A stretch of DNA of 64,000 bases from Streptomyces sp. SLBN-31 (GCF_006715395.1 NZ_VFNC01000001.1:3348001-3412000), one strand, 5' to 3'. Shown: positions 1 to 9,148, counted from the first letter of the stretch. The notes: generated from the sequence alone by a model not told the origin. Program-made: numbers and translations.

Positions 1-1637
1 AGGGCGAGTTCCGCGTCGCGTTGACCGGACAGGTCCTGGAAGAAGCCATGGACCTCCAGCGGTGTGCCGTCGGCGTCGACGATCGCTTCGGCGACGATGC
101 GGAGGTGACGTACCCCGGTTCGGGTCGTGATGCGGAAGGGCTGGTCGATGGCGGTGCCGTCGCTCAGCAGTTGCTGGGCGGCCTTGGTGAGTTCGGGCAG
201 GTCCTCCGGCAGGACGCATTCGGGCAGTTGCTCCAGCCGCATGGGGCCGAGGCTCCGGTCCCGGTCGAAGATCGTGAACACGTGCGGTGACCAGGTGATG
301 GTGTCGGTGACGAGGTTCCAGTCGGCCCATCCGAGGTTGCCCAGGCGTTGCAGGGCGGCCAGGCGCTGTTCCTGCCGGGCCGCGATGTCGTGCCGGATCC
401 AGGAGACGACGAGGTACTCCCCGAGCCGGGCCACCCGCAAGGAGAAACTGGAGTGCTGTGGGATGCCGGCCACCACCTCCTCGTAGGTGAACGGCTCGCT
501 GGCGAACGGTCTGCCCGTGGCCAGTACGTCCAGGTAGCCCTTCCACATCTGCGTGCCGGCGAACGTGGGATAGCACTCCAGCACCCGCAGGCCGATCAGC
601 TGGCGGCCGGTGCGGCCGGCGACGTCCACCGAGTCGGGCGCCGCGGCCTCGATGCGGAAGTCCTCCACCGTGCCGTCGGGCGCGGACAGCGGGGCGAGCA
701 GGATCACCGATCCCGGCAGGGCGTCGAAGATCTGCTGCACGCTCTCCACGGACGGCTTCCGGCGCGGCACGCCCGAGTCCAGGGTCGCCATCCGTCCGGC
801 GCACAGTTGCACCGCGCCCACCAGCAGTTCCCGCTCGGTGGGTGTGAAGGTCCGGTCGGTGCTGCGCAGGACCGTGACGACCTCCTCGACCTCCCCGCCG
901 GTGTCCACCGGCAGCCAGGCGCGCGAAGGCCACCGGGGCAGGGTCTCCTCGGGGACCGCGTAAGCCTCGGGCGCCTCGGGTCCCTCCGACCACAGTGGCC
1001 GGTGGGTGCGCAGCGGGTCGTGGCCGTGGGAGTGGCCGCCGACGGTGAGGCGGTGCCATCGGACGGCTTCCACGCTGTCGATGCCCGCATGCCCGGTCAG
1101 CCGGACGCCGTCATCGGTTCCGACGTAGATCAGTACGGCGCCGACCTCGACGCCGTGGGAGAGGTGCTCCAGCAGGCAGCGGGCGAGATCATGGCGGTCC
1201 GCCACGCTCGCCAGCCCCAGGCCCAGTCTGCCCAGCAGCAGGGTCGCCTCGTGGTCCGTGCCCGGGGTGGCCGTCGGCGGGGTCGACTCCGTCGGCACCA
1301 GGTACTGGGCGGAGGAGAACACCGATCCGCCCCGGCCGCTCTCGCGGCGGCGCCGGCGGCGTCTGCGGGCCGGGCGGATGGCCCCCAGCGTCAGCCAGCA
1401 TTCCTCGACGAGTGTCCGGCCGGCGGTGCCGCTGCGCTCGAGGAGCGTTTCGTAGGCCTCGTGCGCGGAACACCCCTCCTGCACCATGACCGCGCCCTTG
1501 GCGCGCTCCAGCACCGGCATCAGCGCGGCGACCCGCTGCAGGTCGACGATCTCGGCCCGCTGCCGCGCGACCACCTTCGCCAAGGCCGAGGAATCCGATG
1601 CGGCCCCCTGCCCGGGCGACTGTTCCCGTGACGTCAC
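1..1637 (-). CDS. ANTAR-GAF-PAS sensor protein, 3' part beyond the window
   Basis: Reading the minus strand from GTG at 1637 gives an N-terminal ANTAR-like helical region (LERAKGAVMVQEGCSAHEAY, about residues 45-65), then a GAF-like domain (about residues 120-270) and at least one PAS fold (GNLGWADWNLVTDTITW region) before the window edge. ANTAR domains bind RNA and act in antitermination, and GAF/PAS are signal-input modules. In Streptomyces such chains often end in a SpoIIE-type phosphatase, which cannot be checked here. The GTG start is supported by a promoter-like pair, CTGACC and GATGCT spaced 17 bp, ending 6 nt before it, so the mRNA is probably leaderless. Longer open frames exist on the plus strand here but lack recognisable domains. 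Confidence 0.8.
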   Translation of the reverse strand, partial: MTSREQSPGQGAASDSSALAKVVARQRAEIVDLQRVAALMPVLERAKGAVMVQEGCSAHEAYETLLERSGTAGRTLVEECWLTLGAIRPARRRRRRRRESGRGGSVFSSAQYLVPTESTPPTATPGTDHEATLLLGRLGLGLASVADRHDLARCLLEHLSHGVEVGAVLIYVGTDDGVRLTGHAGIDSVEAVRWHRLTVGGHSHGHDPLRTHRPLWSEGPEAPEAYAVPEETLPRWPSRAWLPVDTGGEVEEVVTVLRSTDRTFTPTERELLVGAVQLCAGRMATLDSGVPRRKPSVESVQQIFDALPGSVILLAPLSAPDGTVEDFRIEAAAPDSVDVAGRTGRQLIGLRVLECYPTFAGTQMWKGYLDVLATGRPFASEPFTYEEVVAGIPQHSSFSLRVARLGEYLVVSWIRHDIAARQEQRLAALQRLGNLGWADWNLVTDTITWSPHVFTIFDRDRSLGPMRLEQLPECVLPEDLPELTKAAQQLLSDGTAIDQPFRITTRTGVRHLRIVAEAIVDADGTPLEVHGFFQDLSGQRDAELA

Positions 1638-1643
1638 GTGTCG

Positions 1644-1672
1644 AGCATCGCACAGTGAGCGTCTTCGGTCAG
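1644..1672 (-). promoter_or_regulatory. leaderless promoter of the ANTAR-GAF-PAS gene
   Basis: On the minus strand CTGACC (-35, plus 1667-1672) and GATGCT (-10, plus 1644-1649) are 17 bp apart. The -10 is followed by 6 nt and GTG. The same 6-nt geometry recurs at other genes in this window. Confidence 0.5.
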
Positions 1673-1853
1673 CCCGGTGCCCGCCTGTCCGTCGTGGTCG
1701 GAGCGGGCGTGGGCGAGGACGGCGGTCCGTCGGTCGTTGATCGTCGTGTTGACGTCCTGCCGGGACCGGACGCCTCGCCGTGGACCTGCGATGCTGGGAG
1801 ATGACGTGGGCCGGCCGGTGTCCGGTGTCGCGGTCTCAGGGGGGAGCTGCAGC

Positions 1854-2261
1854 ATGGTGCGTCAGGACGTCATCGCGCGGGGAGCGGGGCCCGCGGTCGG
1901 CTGGGCCTGGTTCGCGGGCTGGCTGGTGTTGGGTGCGTGCGCAGCTGTCGGACTGGCCGCCATCCTGACGGTGGGGATCGCGCTGCTGGTTCCGGCCGCG
2001 GTGGGCGCGGCTGTCCTGCTGTGGAAGGGGCCGAGGAACGCGGTGGTCGGTCTGTCGGCCGGTCTTGCCGTGCCGCTCTTCTATATCGCCTACCTGAACC
2101 GCGGTGGTCCCGGAAACGTCTGCCGTACCGTGGCCGGCGGCCAGTCCTGCACGGACGAGTACACCCCGATTCCCTTCCTGGTCGCCGGAGTCGTCCTCGC
2201 TGCCGCGGGCTTTCTGCTCTTCGTCGTGCTCGGTCGAAAGAGCAGGACCAGCAGGGTCTGA
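1854..2261 (+). CDS. small integral membrane protein, unknown function
   Basis: A 135-residue protein starting MVRQDVIARG. The start is chosen because GGGGGGAG lies about 6-10 nt upstream; longer upstream extensions have no ribosome-binding site. Three to four hydrophobic segments are visible: about residues 12-30, 33-55, 62-80 and, after a polar loop with two cysteines (NVCRTVAGGQSC), about 105-128, followed by a basic tail. I do not recognise a family. It stands alone between the divergently transcribed sensor gene and the fulvocin-related gene. Confidence 0.7.
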   Translation: MVRQDVIARGAGPAVGWAWFAGWLVLGACAAVGLAAILTVGIALLVPAAVGAAVLLWKGPRNAVVGLSAGLAVPLFYIAYLNRGGPGNVCRTVAGGQSCTDEYTPIPFLVAGVVLAAAGFLLFVVLGRKSRTSRV

Positions 2262-2384
2262 CGCGTTACCAGGCGTGGATGTGCGGCCTTTCCATCGTCG
2301 TCGAAATCATTGCCGCTCTCGGACGCCTCGGCGAATGCTTCCCCTTCATGTAGCGCTGCGACGCGTCAACGTGGGGAGAAGCTT

Positions 2385-3311
2385 GTGACCGAGTGGATAT
2401 TGGCATTCGACGCCGACTGCCGACTCTGCGAAGAAGTGGCGGATCGGGTGCGCGGGTCCGTCAATGGCACGTTGACCACCGCAGGCCTCACGGAGCCCCG
2501 TGTTCGCGCCCTGCGCGCGCGTGCCCTGGGGGACGCGGCCGAATGGGCGCCGACCCTGCTGGCGGTCGGCGGCGACCGGGTGCGGGCCTGGACCGGGACC
2601 GCGCTGTCCCTGCGCCTGGCGCGGCTGTTGGGACCGTCGGCCTCGCTCCGGGTGGTGCGCGCGCTCCGCGACCTCGAGGGGCTGCGGCCGCACGACCGCC
2701 GGCGCATCCTCAAGGCCGTCCCGGGGCTGGCCCTCGGAACGTTTCTGGTGACCGGAGGCCTGGCCGCCTCACCCGCGCAGGCCGTGAACCGCGTCAAGGG
2801 CAGTGACGCCTCGCGATGGGTGAAGGCCAACCCCGACCGGCTGCCCTCCGGCTACGCCGAGTTCGCCTCCTACCCCGCGGACCATCGGCGGGCCATTTAC
2901 CGCGCGCTGTCCGCCTCGGCCCGCAGTGATCTGTGGGTGGCGCACTTCGCGCACCACCGCAAGTCCCACCCAGGGCTTTCGTCCGAGCAGTCCGCCGTCC
3001 TGGACGACGCGACCCGACTGGCACCGCAGATCATCGCGGGGCGCCGGCACGGAGCAGCCCTCGAAGAGCTGCGGACGGCGGCCGTGGCGGCGTTCGGTGA
3101 GCGCGGGGCGCGGGCGGTCCTCATGACGCTCGGCCCGGCCGACCCGCCAGAGGCGGCGCCTCGCAGCGGTCAGAGCATCCAGGCCGTCGACTGCAACTCC
3201 CAGTGCGGGGGCACCGGAAGCTGCGACGGGGTGTGTTACGCCGGGTGCAACTGGACCGACTACGGCTGCGGTCCCCTGTGGCTGGGGCCGTGCAGCGGGT
3301 ATTGCCCCTGA
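2385..3311 (+). CDS. bacteriocin fulvocin C-related protein
   Basis: A 308-residue protein from GTG 2385 (GGGGAG 8 nt upstream). Three parts can be seen. The N-terminus has a thioredoxin/DCC-like start with a CxxC motif (FDADCRLC, Cys12 and Cys15). A hydrophobic segment with a signal-like AxA end (FLVTGGLAASPAQA, about residues 118-132) follows. After an alpha-helical middle (about 140-255) comes a tail of about 40 residues with eight cysteines (CNSQC, CDGVC, CNWTDYGC, CSGYC). Fulvocin C is a small eight-cysteine bacteriocin of Myxococcus fulvus, and actinomycete proteins of this architecture are annotated as fulvocin C-related. Whether the tail is cleaved off and toxic, or is a disulfide-rich domain of a redox protein, is not shown. 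No dedicated immunity or export gene adjoins it. Confidence 0.7.
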   Translation: MTEWILAFDADCRLCEEVADRVRGSVNGTLTTAGLTEPRVRALRARALGDAAEWAPTLLAVGGDRVRAWTGTALSLRLARLLGPSASLRVVRALRDLEGLRPHDRRRILKAVPGLALGTFLVTGGLAASPAQAVNRVKGSDASRWVKANPDRLPSGYAEFASYPADHRRAIYRALSASARSDLWVAHFAHHRKSHPGLSSEQSAVLDDATRLAPQIIAGRRHGAALEELRTAAVAAFGERGARAVLMTLGPADPPEAAPRSGQSIQAVDCNSQCGGTGSCDGVCYAGCNWTDYGCGPLWLGPCSGYCP

Positions 3312-3331
3312 AGCCGCCCCTGCTGCGAGGT

Positions 3332-3362
3332 CCGGCCCCCCGACGTGACGTCGGGGGGCCGG
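3332..3362. terminator. bidirectional intrinsic terminator
   Basis: A perfect 14-bp inverted repeat, CCGGCCCCCCGACG / CGTCGGGGGGCCGG, with a 3-nt loop between the convergent fulvocin-related gene and the beta-helix gene. No T-run, as is common in Streptomyces. Confidence 0.75.
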
Positions 3363-3400
3363 AGTCGCTCAGCGGTGCGAGGTGTCCCTCGGCCCGTGGG

Positions 3401-5941
3401 TCACGGGAACGAGGTCAGCTTCGACGGCACGGTGTCCGTCCCCGAGGTCGGGGCGCCGGTGTTGTTGACGACGTGGGCGTACTGGCCCTTGCCGCCGAGG
3501 GAGATCACGAGCACGTCGTGCAGCTTCACCCCGGCGGTGACCGGGACCTTGAAGCCGTGCGCCTGGACGATCGACGGATCGGCGGTGTAGTTGCAGTAGC
3601 TGCCGAGCCCCCACGCCTCGTGCTGGGTCACGGTGTCGGCGACCTTGTAGGCCGCGTATCCGACGATGCCGTCATGCGTGATGGCGGCCGCGTTCGGGGC
3701 GTCGTAGGCCTTCTCGTTCTGGAAGAAGACGGTGCGGCCGCGTTCGCCGCTCCACAGGACGTCGTACTTGTTGAAGTGCTCCACGAACAGGCCGGTGGCA
3801 AGGACGTCGTCGCCGTTGACGCGCAGGCCGTAGTCGGCGCGGTTGGTGTCCCAGCCGACGCCGCTGCCGTGGTCGGCGCGCCACAGCCAGGTGTGGTCGA
3901 TGACGACGTCGTCGCTGTTGACGACGACGGAGTTGGTGGCGAGGCCGGGTCCGGCGCCGCCGATGCGCACGAACACGTCCTGCATGGTGGTCGGGTCGGC
4001 CGAGTGGTCGGCGCTCGCGCCGGGCTGCCCGATCCGCAGCAGGGTGTCGGAGTTGACGGAGCCCGCGTCGATCAGGAAGCCGGCGAGGCGCACGCCGTCG
4101 ACGTCGGCAACGTGCATGGCGTCGATGCCGTTGTCCGGCACGAGCGTCGCCAGGCCCAGTCCGAGTACGACGGTGTCGGCGCGGGTGACGTCGATGGTCT
4201 GGTCGAGGTGGTAGACCCCGGGGGTGAACAGGAGGTTGAGGCCCTGGGAGAGCGCCTGGTTGATCGTGGCGGCGGTGGCGCCCGGCTTGACGACGTAGAA
4301 CTGGTCGAGCGGGACGGAGGTGCCCGCGTTCGCCGGCCAGGACACCCCGCGTGCGTTGGTGCGCTTGGCGGGCACGAACACCTTGTAGGTACTGCCGTCG
4401 AGGTAGAGGAACGGCTTCTCGCGGGAGACGGGCGTCGTGTCGAGAGTGGTGTACGGGCCCGAGTCGAAGTTGGTCGCCGGCGCGCCCTGCACACCGGTGA
4501 ACGTCATGTTCCACACGCCGTTGGTCCAGCCCCCGACGGAGCTGTCGCGGGTGTACCACTGCTGCTGGGAGTACGGGCCGACCGTACCGTCGATCTTCGA
4601 GTCGGCGATGTAGCCGCCGGAGGCCCAGCCGTAGCCGTTCGGGGCCAGGTTGAGACCGCCCTTGACGTGGATGCGGCGGAAGGGGGCGGCCTGGGCGACG
4701 GCCCAGCGGTCGGTGCCGTTGGACGGTGTGATGGCGAGGTTCTCCGCCGAACGCCAGAAGTTCTGCGTGGCGTTGCCGTTGAACCAGCCCGCGTCGACGG
4801 TGATGTCGCCGTTGATCTGGGTGTCGTCGGGGTTGAGGCCGAGTCCAGAGATCGAGGTGTAGAAGCCGACCTGGGCGTTCATGCCGTTGTAGGTGCCGGG
4901 CTTGAGCAGGAACTGGTAGCGGCCGGTGCCGAACTGGCTGGACTCCTGCTTGGCGAAGACGTCGTCGAACTTCTGCTGGAGGTTGGCGGTGTTGGGGTCG
5001 ACGACGATGACGTTCGGCCCGAGGTCGCCGCCGCCCTGGACCGGGGGAGTGCTGCCGCCCGTTCCGGTGTGGACGGCCACCTCCCACAGGGAGTAGCCGT
5101 AGCCTGTGGCGCGGACGGTGCCGTTGACGCGGACATAGCGGCCGGAGCCGGTGACGTCGTAGGAGGCCGTGCCCCCGCTCGCGCCGGTGACGCTCTTGAG
5201 CGTGGTCCAGCTCTGGCCGTCCGTGGAGGCCTGGATCTGGAACTCCTTGGCGTACGCGGCCTCCCAGGTCAGGTCGACCTTGCACAGGGACTTGACCGAG
5301 CCGAGGTCGACCTGCACCCATTGCGGGTCGGAGGCCTGGCTGGACCAGCGGGTGCCGGTGTCGCCGTCGAAGGCGGCGGAGGCCGGGGTGCCGGCGTTCT
5401 CCGTGGAAGAGGCCGAAGCGGGCCTGTCCTTGGCGGCGTTCGCCGTGTCGCACGAGGACGTGCCGGTGCCGGACGTGCCGAAGACCTGGAACTCCCACAG
5501 GGAGTAGCCCCATTGGGTGGCCCGATGGACGCCGTACATCCTGACGTAGCGGCCCTGTCCTGAGACGTCGAGGCTGTCGGTGCCTCCGTCGCCGCCGGTG
5601 ACGGAGGTCAGGTCGGTCCAGGTGCTGCCGTCGGCGGAGGCCTGGATCTTGTAGTCCTTGCCGTAGGCCGCCTCCCAGTTGAGGACGACCTTGGAGATCG
5701 TGGCCGTGGCGCCCAGGTCGACCTGCAGCCACTGGGTGTCGGTCGCCGACGACGACCAGCGGGTGCCGGTGTCGCCGTCGACGGCGTAGGCGGCCGGTGT
5801 GCCGGCGTTCTCGTCGGAGGACGAGGTCGCCGTTCGGCCCTGGGACAGGGGGAGTTCGGCCGCTGCGGCCGGGTGGGGAACGGGTAGGGCGAGCAGCGCC
5901 GCCATGGCGGCGAGCACGACGCCCATGGATCTCAGTCTCAT
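3401..5941 (-). CDS. secreted beta-helix protein with two CBM32 (discoidin) domains, probable glycoside hydrolase
   Basis: An 846-residue protein with a Sec signal peptide (about residues 1-28, ending AAAA). Two F5/8 type C (CBM32) domains follow, about 30-150 and 165-290; both carry the DGDTGTRWSS and QVDLG hallmarks and a WEFQVF or WEVAVH end. From about residue 305 to the end is a long repetitive region rich in beta-helix signatures (LLKPGTYNG, LLFTPGVYHLDQTIDV, VVVNSDDVVIDHTWLWRAD). Tandem right-handed helices of this kind occur in GH55 beta-1,3-glucanases and GH87 alpha-1,3-glucanases. GH55-like activity would fit the GH64 gene at 10.5 kb, but I cannot fix the family or the catalytic residues. 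It is divergent from the DUF1996 gene, and a LacI-type operator lies between them. RBS AGGGA precedes ATG. Confidence 0.75.
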   Translation of the reverse strand: MRLRSMGVVLAAMAALLALPVPHPAAAAELPLSQGRTATSSSDENAGTPAAYAVDGDTGTRWSSSATDTQWLQVDLGATATISKVVLNWEAAYGKDYKIQASADGSTWTDLTSVTGGDGGTDSLDVSGQGRYVRMYGVHRATQWGYSLWEFQVFGTSGTGTSSCDTANAAKDRPASASSTENAGTPASAAFDGDTGTRWSSQASDPQWVQVDLGSVKSLCKVDLTWEAAYAKEFQIQASTDGQSWTTLKSVTGASGGTASYDVTGSGRYVRVNGTVRATGYGYSLWEVAVHTGTGGSTPPVQGGGDLGPNVIVVDPNTANLQQKFDDVFAKQESSQFGTGRYQFLLKPGTYNGMNAQVGFYTSISGLGLNPDDTQINGDITVDAGWFNGNATQNFWRSAENLAITPSNGTDRWAVAQAAPFRRIHVKGGLNLAPNGYGWASGGYIADSKIDGTVGPYSQQQWYTRDSSVGGWTNGVWNMTFTGVQGAPATNFDSGPYTTLDTTPVSREKPFLYLDGSTYKVFVPAKRTNARGVSWPANAGTSVPLDQFYVVKPGATAATINQALSQGLNLLFTPGVYHLDQTIDVTRADTVVLGLGLATLVPDNGIDAMHVADVDGVRLAGFLIDAGSVNSDTLLRIGQPGASADHSADPTTMQDVFVRIGGAGPGLATNSVVVNSDDVVIDHTWLWRADHGSGVGWDTNRADYGLRVNGDDVLATGLFVEHFNKYDVLWSGERGRTVFFQNEKAYDAPNAAAITHDGIVGYAAYKVADTVTQHEAWGLGSYCNYTADPSIVQAHGFKVPVTAGVKLHDVLVISLGGKGQYAHVVNNTGAPTSGTDTVPSKLTSFP

Positions 5942-6221
5942 GGAGGTCCCTGCGGGTGTGGTGGGAAAGGAACACGTGAGGCCGCCGACGGCAGGCGGAT
6001 CGACACGCCAAGGGCAGCGCCCCGACGCTTAGTTCACGTCTTGATTTAACTGATGAGTCACAACTCTCGGCAAGCCTTCGGAAGTTGAAATCTTTCCGGA
6101 TCCACTTCTGCCGCATCCCTTGACATCTTGATGACATGCCCTCAACACTCCTCGGCGGGAGAGCGCTCTCCCGTATCCGACCCGGCGCTCCCCGACCCCC
6201 ACAGCACAGGAGGAGGTCTCC
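5942..6221. promoter_or_regulatory. divergent promoter region of the beta-helix and DUF1996 genes
   Basis: 280 bp without a gene. The plus-strand promoter is probably TTGACA at 6120-6125 with an AACACT-like -10 near 6144-6149; the operator at 6157-6172 would lie just downstream. The minus-strand gene has a less clear promoter in an AT-richer stretch around 6048-6100. Confidence 0.5.
6157..6172. promoter_or_regulatory. LacI-family operator, copy 1
   Basis: Perfect 16-bp palindrome GGGAGAGCGCTCTCCC with the central CG of LacI-family sites. The core GAGAGCGCTCTC recurs at 9116 and 10412, in front of the LacI-type gene and the GH64 gene. Confidence 0.75.
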
Positions 6222-7316
6222 ATGTCACGGAGATCGAAAGGCCTGTCAGTCACGCTGATCACCGGCGCGCTCCTGCTCACCTCGCTCGGACTGGGCGGCG
6301 TCGCCGTCAGCGCCGGCCCGCCCGCAGCGCACAGCTCCGCGGCGCGGACGTTCGCGGCCACGCACTCCGGGCACGCGATGGCGGCGTCCGTCGCCGGCTC
6401 ACCGGAGGACCCGGACGGCGACGGCTACATCCCCGCGAACCCGCCGGTCACCGGTGTGACGCCGTCCACGCAGGACCCGCCCCACCGCTACTTCCACGAG
6501 TTCCAGGCCAACTGCTCGGTCACCCGCACCAGGCCCGACGACCCCATCGTCTACCCGCAGCAGCCCGGCAAGTCCCACGACCACACGTTCATGGGCAACA
6601 CCACCACCGACGCCTACAGCACGACGGCCTCACTGGAGGCCGGCGGCACCACCTGCAAGGCTCCCGGCGACCGGTCCGGTTACTGGATGCCCACCCTCTA
6701 CAACGGCGACCAGCAGATCCTTCCCGTGGGGCCGCAGGTCATCTACTACAAGGCGGGCGTCACCGACTACACCAGCGTCCGGCCCTTCCCCAAGGGCCTG
6801 CGGTTCGTCGTCGGCAGCCCCCTGCAGAGCGCCGACGAGTTCCGCCACCACCCCGGCTTCGTCGAGGGCTGGGAGTGCGGTGACAGCTACTTCAACACCG
6901 AGTTCCCGGCGACCTGCCCCAACCGCGCCGACGTCCAACTCAACATCCGCTTCCAGGCGCCCAGTTGCTGGGACGGCACGTACCTGGACACCCCCGATCA
7001 CAAGAGCCACATGGCCTACCCCGTGGTCAAGCCCGGCACGAACGACAACATCTGCCCCGCCGACCACCCGGTCGCCCTGCCGATGATCGAGTTCAAGATG
7101 GCCTTCCCGGTCAACGGCGACATGTCCGAGGTGCGCCTGGCCAGCGGCGCGGGCCACACCTTCCACTACGACTTCTTCAACGCCTGGGACGCCCCCACGC
7201 TCAAGGCGCTGGTCGACCACTGCGTCGTCGGCGGGCTGCAGTGCGACGCGCGCGGCTACGACGAGACCCACCCGGAGGCGGGCGCGGCACTGAACGAGCA
7301 CTACGAACTCCCCTGA
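6222..7316 (+). CDS. exported DUF1996 domain protein
   Basis: A 364-residue protein with an ideal RBS (AGGAGG, 5 nt before ATG) and a Sec signal peptide (hydrophobic stretch about residues 11-30). The mature part matches the DUF1996 pattern: FQANCSVTRTRPDDPIVYP near the N-terminus, GKSHDHTFMGN, GYWMPTLYNG, HHPGFVEGWECGD and DHKSHMAYP. Conserved His, Asp and Cys residues suggest a metal or polysaccharide site, but no activity is established that I can name. The family is common in fungal secreted proteins and in Streptomyces, often near glycosidases. It is 12 bp from the next gene and probably co-transcribed with it under the operator at 6157. Confidence 0.8.
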   Translation: MSRRSKGLSVTLITGALLLTSLGLGGVAVSAGPPAAHSSAARTFAATHSGHAMAASVAGSPEDPDGDGYIPANPPVTGVTPSTQDPPHRYFHEFQANCSVTRTRPDDPIVYPQQPGKSHDHTFMGNTTTDAYSTTASLEAGGTTCKAPGDRSGYWMPTLYNGDQQILPVGPQVIYYKAGVTDYTSVRPFPKGLRFVVGSPLQSADEFRHHPGFVEGWECGDSYFNTEFPATCPNRADVQLNIRFQAPSCWDGTYLDTPDHKSHMAYPVVKPGTNDNICPADHPVALPMIEFKMAFPVNGDMSEVRLASGAGHTFHYDFFNAWDAPTLKALVDHCVVGGLQCDARGYDETHPEAGAALNEHYELP

Positions 7317-7328
7317 GGAGCAACAGCG

Positions 7329-9089
7329 ATGACCCCACGACCCCGTACACGCTCCAGAACCCGCCGCACCGCGGCACCCCTCACCGCCGGCGTCCTGGCC
7401 GCCTGCCTCCTCATCGCGCTGCCCGCCGCCCAGGCCCACGCCGCCGGCAGCGTCGTCAAGGTCACCGGCGGCCAGGGTGCCTGGCAGCTGACGGTGGACG
7501 GACGGCCGTACCAGATCAAGGGCCTGACCTGGGGCCCGAGTGTCGCCGATGCCGAGAAGTACATGCCGGACCTGCAGTCCATGGGCGTCAACACGATCCG
7601 CACCTGGGGCACCGACGCCACCAGCAAGCCCCTCTTCGACTCCGCGGCCGCCCACGGCATCAAGGTCGTCGCCGGCTTCTGGCTCCAGCCCGGCGGCGGC
7701 CCTGGCAGCGGCGGCTGCGTCAACTACGTGACCGACACCGCGTACAAGAACCAAATGCTCGACGAGTTCCCCAAGTGGGTCCAGACGTACAAGGACAACC
7801 CCGGCGTGCTCATGTGGGACGTCGGCAACGAGTCCGTCCTCGGCCTGCAGAACTGCTACAGCGGCGACGAGCTGGAGAGACAGCGCGACGCCTACACCAC
7901 GCTCGTCAACGACATCACCAGGAAGATCCACGCCGTCGACCCCGACCATCCCGTCACCTCCACCGACGCCTGGGTGGGGGCGTGGCCCTACTACAAGAGG
8001 AACGCGCCGGACCTCGACCTGTACGCCGTGAACTCCTACAACGCGGTCTGCGACATCAAGTCGGCCTGGGAGCACGGGGGTTACACCAAGCCCTACATCG
8101 TCACCGAGACGGGTCCGGCCGGCGAGTGGGAGGTCCCCGACGACGGCAACGGCGTCCCGCTCGAGCCCAGCGACCGGGCCAAGGCCGACGGGTACTCCCG
8201 CGCCTGGAGTTGTGTCACCGGGCACAAGGGCGTCGCGCTCGGCGCCACGATGTTCCACTACGGCACCGAGTACGACTTCGGCGGCATCTGGTTCAACCTG
8301 CTGCCCGCCGGCCAGAAACGCCTGTCGTACTACGCCGTCAAGAAGGCCTACGGCGGCGACACCACGCACGACAACACCCCGCCCGTCATCTCCGACCTGG
8401 CCGTGGAGGGCGACGCGGGCAGGGTGCAGGCGGGCCATGACCTCGTCCTGGACGTCAAGGCCACCGACCCGGAGGGCGACCCGGTCTCCTACGAGGTCCT
8501 CGACAACAGCATGTACATCGACCAGAGCAAGAACCTGGCCTCGCTGCCCTTCACCGACCTCGGCGGCGGCCGGCTGAAGGTGACCGCACCCGACCGCCCC
8601 GGGGTGTGGAAGATGTACGTCAAGGCGACCGACGGCCGGGGCAACGTCGGGGTCGAGATCCGCTCGGTCCGCGTCGTTCCACCCGTGCCGTCCGGCACCA
8701 ACCTGGCGCAGGGGAAGCCGGTCACCGCCTCGTCCTACCAGGCGGGTTACGGCGACTGCCCCTGCACCGCCGCCAACGCGGTCGACGGAAATCCCGCCAC
8801 CCGGTGGGCCAGTGACTGGAGCGACCCCCAGTGGCTCCAGGTCGACCTGGGCACCCGTACGACGTTCCATCACGTCCAGCTGTTCTGGGAGGCGTCGTAC
8901 GCGAAGGCGTACACCGTTCAGACCTCCGACGACGGGCAGAACTGGCAGACGGTGCGCACCATCTCCGACGGCAACGGCGGCATCGACGACTTCGACGTCA
9001 TCGGGACGGGCCGCTACGTCCGGGTCAACGGCACGGTCCGGGGCACCGGTTGGGGCTACTCGCTGTACGAGTTCGGCATCTACTCCTGA
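7329..9089 (+). CDS. secreted clan GH-A glycosidase with C-terminal CBM32
   Basis: A 586-residue protein. An arginine-rich N-terminus and Sec-type signal peptide (about residues 1-39, ending AQAHAAG) precede a TIM-barrel glycosidase of the GH2/GH5-like clan A type (about 45-345). Its likely acid/base is Glu168 (MWDVGNES) and its nucleophile Glu260 (YIVTETGPAGEW). A beta-sandwich (about 350-450) and an F5/8 type C domain (about 455-586, with NAVDGNPATRWAS and WLQVDLG) follow. The sequence also resembles glucanosyltransferase-type barrels, so hydrolysis versus transglycosylation of a beta-1,3-glucan is open. Same operon as the DUF1996 gene. Confidence 0.8.
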   Translation: MTPRPRTRSRTRRTAAPLTAGVLAACLLIALPAAQAHAAGSVVKVTGGQGAWQLTVDGRPYQIKGLTWGPSVADAEKYMPDLQSMGVNTIRTWGTDATSKPLFDSAAAHGIKVVAGFWLQPGGGPGSGGCVNYVTDTAYKNQMLDEFPKWVQTYKDNPGVLMWDVGNESVLGLQNCYSGDELERQRDAYTTLVNDITRKIHAVDPDHPVTSTDAWVGAWPYYKRNAPDLDLYAVNSYNAVCDIKSAWEHGGYTKPYIVTETGPAGEWEVPDDGNGVPLEPSDRAKADGYSRAWSCVTGHKGVALGATMFHYGTEYDFGGIWFNLLPAGQKRLSYYAVKKAYGGDTTHDNTPPVISDLAVEGDAGRVQAGHDLVLDVKATDPEGDPVSYEVLDNSMYIDQSKNLASLPFTDLGGGRLKVTAPDRPGVWKMYVKATDGRGNVGVEIRSVRVVPPVPSGTNLAQGKPVTASSYQAGYGDCPCTAANAVDGNPATRWASDWSDPQWLQVDLGTRTTFHHVQLFWEASYAKAYTVQTSDDGQNWQTVRTISDGNGGIDDFDVIGTGRYVRVNGTVRGTGWGYSLYEFGIYS

Positions 9090-9115
9090 CAGCCGACCCG
9101 ACCGGCCCGCCTTCG

Positions 9116-9127
9116 GAGAGCGCTCTA
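9116..9127. promoter_or_regulatory. LacI-family operator, copy 2
   Basis: GAGAGCGCTCT followed by A instead of C, one mismatch from the perfect core. It overlaps the -35 region of the LacI-type gene, suggesting autoregulation. Confidence 0.65.
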
Positions 9128-9148
9128 CTGCGTGATCCATACGTCCGT

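Noticed and set aside
3203..5563. A 786-codon open frame on the plus strand opposite the beta-helix gene
   Set aside because: Low-complexity V/G/A/D-rich product without domains; it mirrors the real minus-strand gene, which has a signal peptide and CBM32 motifs.
6630..9140. An 836-codon minus-strand open frame across the DUF1996 and GH-A genes
   Set aside because: Spans two real genes on the other strand and has no recognisable motif; high GC keeps antisense frames open.
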